In this document: piece after piece, positions 1 through 8,645 of the stretch | Position numbering within the stretch: position 1 is the first letter of the stretch | Layout: every line of letters begins with the position of its first letter | Source of the DNA: Streptomyces sp. NBC_01429 | GTDB lineage: Bacteria; Actinomycetota; Actinomycetes; Streptomycetales; Streptomycetaceae | Direction of reading: 5' to 3' | Assembly (NCBI RefSeq): GCF_036231945.1 | Contig: NZ_CP109599.1 | Span: 1,116,001-1,180,000, forward strand | DNA length: 64,000 bases | The notes under the pieces: generated by a model | Database searches by the model: none | The model's input: the letters and a program-made list of their open reading frames with translations, nothing else | What the model was told of the DNA's origin: nothing | Translations under genes and position numbers: made by a program

Positions 1-1796
1 CGCCAGCGCCACTGGCGCAGCCTCAGCAGCCCCAGCGACTCGACCGCCGACGCCTGGCCCAGCCGGTGCCCGGACTCCTCCTCGGCCCGTGCCGCCGACC
101 GCAGTCGGACCTCGGCCTCCTCGTACTCCAGCAGCTCCATCAGGTCGAGCCCGAGCAGTGAGTGCATCCGGCCGGCCGACCGCGTGCCCCGGCCGTGGGC
201 CTCCGCGACCCGCACCCCGGCCCGGAGCGCGGGCAGCACCTCGTCGTGATGGCCCGCCTTGAGCTGGAGCGGCCAGAGCGCCTGGCACAGCTGGTACACG
301 GAGTCCGGGTCTCCGGACTCCTCGGCGGCCAGGGCCGCTTGGACGAGATTGCCCAGCTCGTCCGCCAGGGCGGTGAGCGCCTCGCCCTCTCCCCCGTACG
401 GCGACGGGCTCTCCCGCAGCTCGTCGTAGAGCGGGCCGATCGCCCACCCCCGGGGCAGCGCGGCGAGCCGGGCGCGGGCCGCGAAGCGCGCGTACCAGCG
501 CACCGAGCGGGCCAGGGCCGCCGCACAGGCCGCGATCCGGTCCTCGCGGAAGGCGGCCGACTCGGCGTGCTCGCGGACCACGGGACGGTAGCGGTAGCGG
601 TCGGTGTCCCCCGGCTCCAGGAGCTGCCGGTCCGCCAGCTCGCCGAGGGCCCGTACGGCTTCGGCCTCCGTGATTCCGAGCGTGTGGGCGACCACGGCGG
701 GGCCGAACGCCGGCCACTCGCGCAGTGACATCAGCCGGTAGACCCTGGCGACGCCGGGCTCCAGCGCGCGATAGGCGCTCTCGACCGCGACGCGGACGGG
801 GTCGGCTTCGGACACGGTGGGTGCCTCCTCCGGTCGGCGGGTGCCGGACTGCGCGCGGAACTCGCCCGGACCGCCCGGAGCGCCCGGACCGGTCAGCCGG
901 GGTACGGCGGCACGCAGCGCGTACGGCGAGCCGGCGCAGCGCTCCAGCACGCGCGGCAGCACGGCACGGGCCTCGGCCATGGCGCGCTTCCCCGCGAGGT
1001 CGGTGAGCAGCCGCAGCGCGTCCTTGTCGGAGAGCGGTCCGACGGGGATCGCGAGCGCGTCGAGACCGGTCGGCGGACGGCGCGCGACGACCAGGGTGAA
1101 GACCCCGGGCGCGGAGGTGAGCACGGCCCTGATCTGCGCGGCCGAGTGGGCGTGGTCGAGCACGACGAGGAGACGGCGGTCGGCCACACAGCGCCGGAAG
1201 GACTCCTTGCGGCCCGCCGTGTCCCGCGGTATCTCCTCGTCCCTCATGCCCAGGTCGGCGAGCAGGCCGCGCAGCAGCGCCGAGGGGTCCAGAGCGGTCC
1301 CCGACGAGGCGCCGCGCAGATCCGCGTAGAGCATGCCGCCCGGGAAGAGGTCCGCCTCGCGGCTTCCCCAGTGGATGGCGAGCGTGCTCGTGCCGATGCC
1401 CTCGGGGCCGTGGACCACCGCGACCTTCGGCCGCCCGTCGGCCTTGCGCGTGGCCTCCCGGCGCAGCAGGCGCATCGCGGTCTGACGGTTGGTGAAGAAG
1501 CGGACGGACGGCGGCAGCGACGGTATGGAATCGGCGGTCCCCGGGCCCGGTGCCGTACGGGCGAAGGCCGCCCAGGCGCGGGCGAGCGCGGGATCGCGCG
1601 ACACTCCCTCGTGGACCAGCCGCGCCACGGCCGACAGCTCCTCGGGGCCGGCGGGTGCGGTCACCTCACGACCCGCGATCCGCCGGACCAGGCCGCCGGC
1701 CGACTCCCAGGCCCACTTCCCGGCCTCATTGGCCATCCCCAGGCCCACTGCGCCCAGCACAGCGGTGATCGCCGCCAGTGACATGGGATCCAGCAT
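1..1796 (-). CDS. NB-ARC-like NTPase / TPR protein, 3' end cut off
   Basis: The reading frame starts at ATG 1796, preceded by a GGGGGAG ribosome site, and is still open at base 1, so the C-terminus is missing. About 598 residues are visible. The N-terminal ~40 residues look like a helical or membrane-associated segment. A P-loop NTPase domain follows, and the visible C-terminal part is rich in alpha-helical repeats like the TPR arrays of AfsR-type STAND ATPases. The Walker B-like segment LLVVLDHA is present. The Walker A segment reads GPEGIGTST at about residues 130-138, so the catalytic lysine is replaced by threonine; nucleotide binding may be weak or lost. A regulatory or scaffolding role is inferred from the family only. 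No DNA-binding domain is seen in the visible part. Confidence 0.8.
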   Translation of the reverse strand, partial: MLDPMSLAAITAVLGAVGLGMANEAGKWAWESAGGLVRRIAGREVTAPAGPEELSAVARLVHEGVSRDPALARAWAAFARTAPGPGTADSIPSLPPSVRFFTNRQTAMRLLRREATRKADGRPKVAVVHGPEGIGTSTLAIHWGSREADLFPGGMLYADLRGASSGTALDPSALLRGLLADLGMRDEEIPRDTAGRKESFRRCVADRRLLVVLDHAHSAAQIRAVLTSAPGVFTLVVARRPPTGLDALAIPVGPLSDKDALRLLTDLAGKRAMAEARAVLPRVLERCAGSPYALRAAVPRLTGPGAPGGPGEFRAQSGTRRPEEAPTVSEADPVRVAVESAYRALEPGVARVYRLMSLREWPAFGPAVVAHTLGITEAEAVRALGELADRQLLEPGDTDRYRYRPVVREHAESAAFREDRIAACAAALARSVRWYARFAARARLAALPRGWAIGPLYDELRESPSPYGGEGEALTALADELGNLVQAALAAEESGDPDSVYQLCQALWPLQLKAGHHDEVLPALRAGVRVAEAHGRGTRSAGRMHSLLGLDLMELLEYEEAEVRLRSAARAEEESGHRLGQASAVESLGLLRLRQWRW

Positions 1797-1940
1797 GTCC
1801 GCTCCCCCGCTCCCCGGTCTGCGGGCGGAACCTCCGAGAAGACCCCGCGCCACGTTTCGCGATCAACCGTAATCGGGATCCCGGCCAGGTGGGAGTGGTT
1901 GGCGACTACTCGCAACGACGGTTGGGGCCAATGCCGTTCG

Positions 1941-1957
1941 GGAAGAGGGCCTCTTCC
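1941..1957. promoter_or_regulatory. Perfect inverted repeat in divergent promoter region
   Basis: Eight-base arms GGAAGAGG and CCTCTTCC flank a single G. It lies in the 291-base gap between two divergent genes (starts at 1796 and 2088) and has no T tract. It is therefore more likely an operator, perhaps of the XRE-type regulator just to the right, than a terminator. The rest of this gap shows nothing I can assign. Confidence 0.35.
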
Positions 1958-2087
1958 GGTCATCTTTCCCGACCATGTGGAACCAGGTGCGCTGCGGGAC
2001 GGAGGAAAGCACGGCGCAGAACGGTGAATACCGGAAGGTACTCGGCGGTATCAGGCGGAGCGCGCCGTACGCACCGATACTGACTCC

Positions 2088-2978
2088 ATGACCCGACACG
2101 GAGAGCTGGGCACGGCCCTGCACCGCTGGCGTGACCGGATCGCACCGGCCGAGGCCGGGCTGCCCGCCGACGAGTCCGGCCGTGCCGCGGGACTGCGGCT
2201 GACGGAGCTGGCGCAGCTCACCGGGCTGCCCGCGGACTATCTCGGCCGGCTGGAGGAGGGCAGGGCCACCTCCCCGTCCGTCCAGGTGCTGACGTCACTG
2301 GCGCGCGCCCTGCGGCTCTCCGACGACGAACGCAGACATCTCTTCCTTCTCGCCGGGCAGTCCCCGCCCGCCGTGGGGCGGGTCTCGGACCTCGTCCCGC
2401 CCAGCGTGCGCAGGCTGCTCGGCCGGCTCGCCGGGGCCCCAGTCGGCGTCCACGACGCCTCCTGGAACCTGATCACCTGGAATCCGCTGTGGGCCGCGCT
2501 CTTCGGCGATCCTGCGGAGATCTCCCCCCGGGGCCGCAACGCCGCCTGGCACCACTTCACGGGCCAGCCCAGCCGGATCGCGTACACCCCGGAACAGGAA
2601 GCGCGCTTCGAGGCCGCCCTCGTCGCCGACCTGCGGACCGCGACGGTCCACTACCCCACCGATGTGCGCCTCCGCTTCCTGATCGGGGAGCTGCGGCGGG
2701 TGAGCCACCGGTTCGGTGGGCTGTGGAACTCCCGGATCGACGGATCGCACGACACCGGCGTCAGAACCGTCCACCACCCGGACATCGGCCCCCTGACGGT
2801 CGACTGCGACACCTTCACCGTGCCGGGCTGCGATCTCCGTATCGTCGCCCACTCGGCCGCCCCCGGGACCGAAGCGGCCGAGAAACTGAAGCTGCTGGAC
2901 GTGCTCGGCGCCGAGATCACGGCGATGGCGGCCGAGTCGGCCCCGGCCGCGGAGCCCGCCCAGGCCGCAGAGCGCTGA
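2088..2978 (+). CDS. XRE-family regulator with MmyB-like ligand-binding domain
   Basis: A 296-residue transcription regulator. Residues ~30-85 form a helix-turn-helix of the Cro/CI type (LTELAQLTGLPADYLGRLEEG, then VQVLTSLARALRLSDDE). Residues ~105-280 match the PAS-like ligand-binding domain of MmyB-type regulators (MLTR_LBD), with the typical stretch ASWNLITWNPLWAALFG. Such proteins usually regulate themselves and an adjacent gene, often a short-chain dehydrogenase or reductase. Here the neighbour on the divergent side is an NTPase-like gene, so the target is unclear. The Ala/Glu-rich tail is low complexity. The ligand is unknown. Confidence 0.88.
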   Translation: MTRHGELGTALHRWRDRIAPAEAGLPADESGRAAGLRLTELAQLTGLPADYLGRLEEGRATSPSVQVLTSLARALRLSDDERRHLFLLAGQSPPAVGRVSDLVPPSVRRLLGRLAGAPVGVHDASWNLITWNPLWAALFGDPAEISPRGRNAAWHHFTGQPSRIAYTPEQEARFEAALVADLRTATVHYPTDVRLRFLIGELRRVSHRFGGLWNSRIDGSHDTGVRTVHHPDIGPLTVDCDTFTVPGCDLRIVAHSAAPGTEAAEKLKLLDVLGAEITAMAAESAPAAEPAQAAER

Positions 2979-3188
2979 CGGCGGACGGCCGGCGGCTTCC
3001 GGCTTCCGGCTGACCACGGCCGCTGACCACGGGACCGCTGACGACCGGCCGCCGGTCGACGGAGAGAGCCGAGCGCACCCGAATTCACCCGATCGGGTGC
3101 AGGCCACCGCCGCGACCGGTCGGACGGGGATACATCCGGTCGGCTCACGCGAGGGGCGCGGTGGACAGTCTGTTCCTACCGTGGCCGA

Positions 3189-4577
3189 ATGATCATCAGA
3201 TCCGTGACGCGCTCCGCGCTCTCCGGCACGGTGGCCGTCGCCACCGGCCTGCTGGTCCTGCTGCCCGCGGCCACCCCGGCCGCCGCGGACGCCGGTACCG
3301 ATCCGGTCGTACGGGCGCCGGGCCTGCCCGGCGCCCCCGCGGTCGCGGGAACCCCCTCCTCCGCCGCACCTGCCGCGTCCGCCTCCCGCAGCTCGGCAGC
3401 ACCGGACATCCCACCGGCCCCCGCCGCCCCGGCCGCCCCCGCGGACGGCTCGCTGCTCCACCGGCAGGGGACACAGGTACGGCCCGCGCGGGGCGCGCCG
3501 GCGTTGCCCGACGATGTGTCCGCACTGTCCTGGCTGGTCGCGGACGCCCGTACGGGTGAGGTGCTCGCCGCCCACAACGCGCACCTCAAACTGCCCCCGG
3601 CCAGCACCCTCAAGACGCTCTTCGCCGTCACGGCCCTGCCTCATCTGTCCCAACACGCCCACCACACGGTCAGCGAGTCGGAGCTGGACGACATCGGCCC
3701 CGGCAGCAGTCTGGTGGGGGTCGTGCCCGGCCAGTCGTACGAGGTGGCCGACCTGTGGCGAGGAGTCTTCCTCAGCTCGGGCAACGACGCGGTGCGCGCG
3801 CTCGCCGAGATGAACGGCGGCTGGGACGCGACGGTCACCCAGATGCGCGAGAAGGCCAAGCTGCTGGGCGCGCTGGACACCCATGTCGTCTCCCCCGACG
3901 GATACGACGCGCCGGGTCAGGTGACCTCCGCCTACGATCTGGCGGTCTTCGGGCGTACGGGGCTGGCCTCGCCCGACTTCGTCCGGTACAGCTCGACCGT
4001 CGACGCGCAGTTCCCCGGTGACGGCGGCGGCACGTTCGGCATCATCAACACCAACCGGCTGCTGAGCGGCGAGGACGGGGTCGCGCCCTATCCGGGGCTG
4101 ATCGGCGTCAAGAACGGCTACACCTCCGACGCGGGCAACACCCTGATCGCGGCGGCCAGGCAGGGCGGCCGCACGCTGCTGGTGACGGTGATGAACCCGC
4201 AGGCGGGCGGCGGTTACGCGGTCTACGAGGAGGCGCGGTCCCTGCTGGACTGGGGCTTCTCGGCCGGGCGCCGGGTCTCCCCCGTGGGATCGCTCCAGCC
4301 GCCCGCGCCGCCCCTGCCGCCGCTGCCTCCCGTATCGCCGGACGAGACCGCACCGGCGGGTGGGGTGAAGGGGCCGGTCGCGAAGGCGCTGCGCACGGCG
4401 CCCGCGGGTTCGGCGGTACCGGCGGCGAACGTCGCCGAGGCGCGGGCCGCGGGCGACGGGGAGGAATCGGGATCCTCGCGTCTGCTGCCCGTCGGCCTCA
4501 TCGGCGGCTCCTGCCTCGCCGCGGTCTGGCTCTTTCTCGTACGACGGTCGGCGCGGCGCCGGGACCAGCTCGGGTGA
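3189..4577 (+). CDS. Secreted D-alanyl-D-alanine carboxypeptidase-like protein (S11)
   Basis: A 462-residue penicillin-binding-protein-family serine peptidase, predicted to trim the D-Ala from peptidoglycan stem peptides outside the membrane. An N-terminal signal peptide (hydrophobic VAVATGLLVLLP, cleavage near AAADA) is followed by a Pro/Ala-rich linker to about residue 110 and the catalytic domain. The SxxK nucleophile motif is STLK with Ser139 and Lys142; SSGN lies at 196-199. The third motif, normally KTG, reads KNG at 308-310. A Pro-rich linker leads to one C-terminal membrane helix (LLPVGLIGGSCLAAVWLFLV) and an Arg-rich cytosolic tail, so the enzyme is anchored at the cell surface. It appears to be a single-gene unit. 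The Asn for Thr change could alter beta-lactam binding or activity. Confidence 0.9.
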   Translation: MIIRSVTRSALSGTVAVATGLLVLLPAATPAAADAGTDPVVRAPGLPGAPAVAGTPSSAAPAASASRSSAAPDIPPAPAAPAAPADGSLLHRQGTQVRPARGAPALPDDVSALSWLVADARTGEVLAAHNAHLKLPPASTLKTLFAVTALPHLSQHAHHTVSESELDDIGPGSSLVGVVPGQSYEVADLWRGVFLSSGNDAVRALAEMNGGWDATVTQMREKAKLLGALDTHVVSPDGYDAPGQVTSAYDLAVFGRTGLASPDFVRYSSTVDAQFPGDGGGTFGIINTNRLLSGEDGVAPYPGLIGVKNGYTSDAGNTLIAAARQGGRTLLVTVMNPQAGGGYAVYEEARSLLDWGFSAGRRVSPVGSLQPPAPPLPPLPPVSPDETAPAGGVKGPVAKALRTAPAGSAVPAANVAEARAAGDGEESGSSRLLPVGLIGGSCLAAVWLFLVRRSARRRDQLG

Positions 4578-4649
4578 CACACGCGGACTGGAGCTGACCG
4601 GGTTGGACCGGAGCAGACCGGACGGGACCGGCGAACGGGACGGCCCGCT

Positions 4650-5492
4650 CTACCAGTGGCCGGGGCGGGTGAGCGAGGGCGGGATCCTGGTGGCCGGGTC
4701 CCCCTTCGCCGCGTTCAGCTGGGGCTGGACGAGGAAGAAGGCACCGGTCAGATCGGCGCCGCGCAGATCGGCGTCCCGGAGATCCGCCCCGATCAGATCG
4801 GCCTGTCGCAGATCGGCGCCGCGCAGATCAGCGGCGATCAGATACGCGCCGCGCAGATCGGCGCCGCGCAGGTCCGCGCCCCTGAGCCGCGCGCCGAAGA
4901 GGTCGGCGCCCCGGTGGTTCTTCCGCTTGCCCTTGCCGCGCACCTGGGCCCGTACCAGCTCGCTCGTGTGCAGCAGCAGGGGGTTGACGGCTGCGCGGCG
5001 CGCCGCCACATCCAGCTCCAGGAGCGCCTCGGGGCCGGTCAGGGTGAGGCGTTCGGTCTCGTCCAGGGCGCGGGCGATCTCTTGGTGCAGGGGGCGGGCC
5101 GGCTCCAGGGCCAGGGCCTCGTTCAGATAGCCGAGCAGCTCGTGGAGTTGCCGCATCACGGGCAGCGCGGCGAACATCCGCTCGGCGCTCTCGGGGGCCT
5201 CGCGCCAGTCCCGGCCGCCGAAGGTGACCTGGGAGACCTTCTGGCCGGCGCCGAGGCAGTCGTACACCGTGCAGCCCTGGAAGCCCTTGCCGCGCAGCTC
5301 GCGGTGGATACCGCAGCGGAAGTCGGTGCGCAGATTGCGGCAGGGCTCACCGGCCTTCTTGTCGACCGGGAAGTCCGCCGAGACCGAGAAGGTGAGCGCG
5401 ACACAGCACAGTCCGAAGCAGTTGTCGCAGTCGGCCCGCAGGGCCGGGGCGGGGACGGCACCCGGGGTGGTGGGGGCGGGCAGCTCGGACAA
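4650..5492 (-). CDS. Cys-cluster plus pentapeptide-repeat protein
   Basis: The N-terminal ~80 residues contain a cysteine-rich cluster (CDNCFGLCC, then spaced Cys up to [11 protein letters not shown]) resembling YkgJ-type zinc- or iron-binding clusters. A helical middle region follows, then about 15 tandem pentapeptide repeats of the form A(D/N)LRG, which fold as a right-handed quadrilateral beta helix. The start chosen is TTG 5492, with AGGAG ten bases upstream; the frame is open to a possible start at 5603, but that extra stretch is Arg/Pro-rich and looks non-coding. Some pentapeptide-repeat proteins mimic DNA and protect gyrase, but nothing here shows that role. It is convergent with the carboxypeptidase gene. 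Function unknown. Confidence 0.8.
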   Translation of the reverse strand: MSELPAPTTPGAVPAPALRADCDNCFGLCCVALTFSVSADFPVDKKAGEPCRNLRTDFRCGIHRELRGKGFQGCTVYDCLGAGQKVSQVTFGGRDWREAPESAERMFAALPVMRQLHELLGYLNEALALEPARPLHQEIARALDETERLTLTGPEALLELDVAARRAAVNPLLLHTSELVRAQVRGKGKRKNHRGADLFGARLRGADLRGADLRGAYLIAADLRGADLRQADLIGADLRDADLRGADLTGAFFLVQPQLNAAKGDPATRIPPSLTRPGHW

Positions 5493-5690
5493 GGGTTCCG
5501 GTCTCCTGGGACAGCGCGGGCGGGGGCAGACGGCCAGAGTGCGAGCGTACCGCTCGGCGGACGGCTGTCCCCGCGCGGCCCGGCACCGGCCGCCACGCCA
5601 CATACCGGCCCCCGGCCCCCGGCGTCAGCCGAACCCGCCAGGCGCCCGACGCCACACATCCGGGACCCGGGCCCGGCACGCGACCGCCGG

Positions 5691-8453
5691 TCAGCGCTTC
5701 GCGTGCCGGGACTCCATCGCGCGCCGGGCCCGGTCCGCCAGACCGTCCGCGCCGCAGCTCTCCGCCAGTTCGAGGCCCCAGCCCAGCTCGGCGGGGAAGC
5801 CGGCCGCGATGCCGTACTCGACGCGCGCGACGGCCAGCTCGTACCGGCAGGGCGAGGCTTCGAGATGGGCGACGGCCTGGGCCAGCAGCTCGATCTTGGC
5901 CGGGCCCTCCTTCAGAGCGGCCGCGCCGCACAGCGCCACACCGATGGCGGTGTGCGTACCGAAACGTTCCGCCCGGTCGCGGGCGTACGAGGCGAGCTGC
6001 GCCGCGCGCCTGGGATCGTCCTCCGCGACGGCTCGCGCCAGGTCGAGGGCCCACGGCGCCATGACGACGCTGTGCCGACCACGCGCGGCCAACGCCTCCC
6101 CGGTCGCCGCGAGTTCGGAGATCGCCTCGTCCTTGCGACCGAGGGCGAGCAGCAGCCTTCCCCGTACTGACGGAGCATCAGGAATAACGATCGAGGAGGA
6201 GTACGGCGTGGCGAACGAGTAACGTTCGGCGGCCGCCGCGGCCTCGTCGACATGGCCGCGCGCGAGCAGGGTGTCGATGAGCATGCAGGCCGCGTCCCAG
6301 TGCATCGGGAGGCCGTTGCCGACGCGGTCGGCCAGCCGCAGGCTCTCGCGCAGATACATCTCGGCGTCCGCGAGCCGGCCGCGCCTGCGCTGGACGTACC
6401 CGACGAGGGCGTGGGCGAAGGCCAGATGGCCGCCGCTCCAGCCGGAGATCTCGAAGGCGCGCAGCGCTTCGGTGAACAGCGACTCGGCGCGGTCGAGCCG
6501 GTCGGCGAAGGCGTAGGAGAGACCGAGCAGGGCCGGCGGCTCGAAGCCCCACGCGGTGTCGGTCCAGCCGACACCGGCCGGCAATCCGCCGTCCACCAGG
6601 GCCCGTTCGGCGATCTGGACGACCTCCTCGGCGCTCTCGCCCCGGGCCGTGCCGTCGAAGGCGCGCAGCATCAGCAGCACGCGCTCGGTGTTGCCGCGCC
6701 CGCCGAGCCCGCTCGCCATCCTGGCCAGCCGGCGCGAGCGGTCGGGGCCGTCGTCCTCGATGGCCTGCACGCCCTCCCACAGGAAGTGCGCGGCCTGGAG
6801 TCGCATCCTGGCGGGGCCTTCAGGGATCCGGGCCGCCTCGGCCGCCACCACATGGGCGGCGTCACCGGTCTGGTTGTTGTGCGTGAGCGCCTGGGAGAGC
6901 CGGAAGACCACGTCCACCCGCAGCGGATCGTCCAGTTGCTGGGTGTCGAGCGCCGCCCGCAGATGGTCGACGGTCGTGGCCGGTGAGGTGAGCAGCGTCG
7001 CGCAGCCCAGCTCGTACAGCAGGACGGTACGTACGGAGGACAACGGCGGTTCCAGCAGGGCGCGTTCGAGGCACCGGCGGGCGGCGTCCGGCGCGCCGAC
7101 CGCGAGGTGCTCGGCGGCGGCCTCGCGCAGCTGCTCGACCAGTTCGGGGTCGCCGTCCGGGTGCACTTCGAGGAGGTGCGGCGCCGCCGCCGCGGCTCCC
7201 CGGCCGCTGCGGGAGACCGCCCAGGCGGCGAGGCCGTGCATCGCGGTGCGCACGCCGGGCGGGATGGCGCGGTAGACCGATCCGGCGATCAGCGGATGGA
7301 CGAACTCCAGCGGGTCGGTGCCCACGAGGATGCGCGCGGTCCGCAGCCGTTCGGCGCACTCGGCGGCCTCTTCGTGGTTCATGCCCGCGAGCGAGACCGC
7401 GAGGTCCAGCGAGATGTCGGTGCCGAGGATCGCGGCGGCCCAGGCGAACCGGGTGGTGGCCGTGCCGAGTTTCTCCAGCCGGGTGATCAGACCGGTGCCC
7501 CGCGCGGAGGCGCCCAGGGCGCGCAGTTCACCCGCGTATTCCTCGACCGGGCGCAGCCCGCTGTCGCTCACCTTGGCGAGCAGCTCCACCGTCTCGTACG
7601 CGTTGCCGCCCGTGACCGCCCACACCTCGCGGCAGAACACGTCGTCGGTGTGCTCGCCGAGCGCGGCCCGGGTGAGGGCCGCGATGGCCTCGCCGGTCAA
7701 CTCGCGCAGGGTGACCAGCAGTCGGGCATGGATGCCGAGGGTCCGCAGATACCGCTCGGTCTCGCCGACGGCCTCTTCCGTGCGGTAGGCCACCACCACG
7801 AGGACGGGCAGCCCGCGCCCGAGGCGCCGGGCGAAGGAGGCGAGCCAGGAGAGCGTCTCCAGATCGGCCCACTGCGCGTCGTCCACGATGAGGAGCAGCG
7901 GACCGTGGGTCGCGGCGAGCCGCTCGACCAGCGCGTCGAGCCCGTCCCTGACCCCTTGCGGGTCGGCGTGCTGCTCGCCGGGAGGTGTGACGCCGAGGGC
8001 GGGGCCGACTATCTCGTAGCGGTCACCGAGCAGTTCCCGGATGTTCCCCGCCCCTCCCGCCGGCGATTTCGGGGAGGGCGCGCGCTTGTCGTGCTCCGCG
8101 TGCGCGTCACTCACGCCGCTCGGGCCGGACGCGCCGGCGGGACCGGCTGCCCGGTCGTGCGGCTGATCCGGCGTCAGGACGGTTCGGAGCAGCTGCTGTA
8201 CGAGATCGAACGGGCCGGGCGTGACGGTCTCGCCGCCTCGCGCGTTCCATACCGCGCAGCGCCCCGCGGCCAGCCGCCGCACCTCGGTGAGCAGCGCCGT
8301 CTTGCCGAGGCCGGCCGCTCCCCGGTAGACGAGGAGCCCGCCGGTGGGCGAGGGTCCGCACAGTGCGTCCACGGCGTGGGCCGCCGCGGCGAGTTCGGGT
8401 TCACGCTCCAGCAGTGGGAGGGTGACCGTGTGCTGCGGCCGGTACACCGGCAT
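5691..8453 (-). CDS. LAL-like ATPase lacking the LuxR HTH domain
   Basis: A 920-residue protein related to the large ATP-binding LuxR regulators. It has a clear Walker A (GAAGLGKT, residues 45-52) and Walker B (LLLIVDDAQW, around 190), then a long helical/TPR-like region. In ordinary LALs a LuxR helix-turn-helix of ~60 residues follows the stretch seen here at the C-terminus (LELAESCGADGLADRAR). This protein stops about 11 residues later, and no HTH can be found in any frame downstream of the stop. A ribosome site (AAGGGAAGGG) lies right before ATG 8453. It may act as an ATP-dependent sensor without direct DNA binding, or be a C-terminally truncated relic. The frame is intact and codon use is normal. 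Confidence 0.85.
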   Translation of the reverse strand: MPVYRPQHTVTLPLLEREPELAAAAHAVDALCGPSPTGGLLVYRGAAGLGKTALLTEVRRLAAGRCAVWNARGGETVTPGPFDLVQQLLRTVLTPDQPHDRAAGPAGASGPSGVSDAHAEHDKRAPSPKSPAGGAGNIRELLGDRYEIVGPALGVTPPGEQHADPQGVRDGLDALVERLAATHGPLLLIVDDAQWADLETLSWLASFARRLGRGLPVLVVVAYRTEEAVGETERYLRTLGIHARLLVTLRELTGEAIAALTRAALGEHTDDVFCREVWAVTGGNAYETVELLAKVSDSGLRPVEEYAGELRALGASARGTGLITRLEKLGTATTRFAWAAAILGTDISLDLAVSLAGMNHEEAAECAERLRTARILVGTDPLEFVHPLIAGSVYRAIPPGVRTAMHGLAAWAVSRSGRGAAAAAPHLLEVHPDGDPELVEQLREAAAEHLAVGAPDAARRCLERALLEPPLSSVRTVLLYELGCATLLTSPATTVDHLRAALDTQQLDDPLRVDVVFRLSQALTHNNQTGDAAHVVAAEAARIPEGPARMRLQAAHFLWEGVQAIEDDGPDRSRRLARMASGLGGRGNTERVLLMLRAFDGTARGESAEEVVQIAERALVDGGLPAGVGWTDTAWGFEPPALLGLSYAFADRLDRAESLFTEALRAFEISGWSGGHLAFAHALVGYVQRRRGRLADAEMYLRESLRLADRVGNGLPMHWDAACMLIDTLLARGHVDEAAAAAERYSFATPYSSSIVIPDAPSVRGRLLLALGRKDEAISELAATGEALAARGRHSVVMAPWALDLARAVAEDDPRRAAQLASYARDRAERFGTHTAIGVALCGAAALKEGPAKIELLAQAVAHLEASPCRYELAVARVEYGIAAGFPAELGWGLELAESCGADGLADRARRAMESRHAKR

Positions 8454-8461
8454 CCCTTCCC

Positions 8462-8486
8462 TTCTCGGACTTCTCGGATCTTCTCG
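8462..8486. repeat. Short tandem repeat upstream of LAL-like gene
   Basis: Three imperfect copies of TTCTCG(GA) at a 9-10 base spacing lie just upstream of the start at 8453. In the mRNA sense they read as CGAGAA repeats. They may be a regulator-binding array or a leader element, or simply low complexity. Confidence 0.3.
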
Positions 8487-8645
8487 AACAGTGCGCAGGT
8501 CAAGTGTCGAGGGTAGCCCCGCGAGGCCACCGATGGCCTTGATTCCGCACGATTTTCGCCGTTCGACTGCGCATCGGCCGTTTGAGGAGTAAAGGGGACG
8601 GCGCGGCCGGGGCGGGCCGTCCCGCCCCCGGTCCGGTGGCCGGTG

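Noticed and set aside
3043..3057. GACCGGC-C-GCCGGTC hairpin after the XRE-type regulator
   Set aside because: Short, with a one-base loop and no T tract, in a GC-rich repetitive gap; too weak to call a terminator.
2295..4580. Long minus-strand open frame opposite the carboxypeptidase and XRE-type regulator genes
   Set aside because: Low-complexity Arg/Gly translation, no family resemblance, and two well-supported plus-strand genes occupy the same bases.
4740..4905. Tandem 15-base repeats that resemble a CRISPR or VNTR array
   Set aside because: They encode the pentapeptide repeats of the protein at 4650-5492; no spacers.
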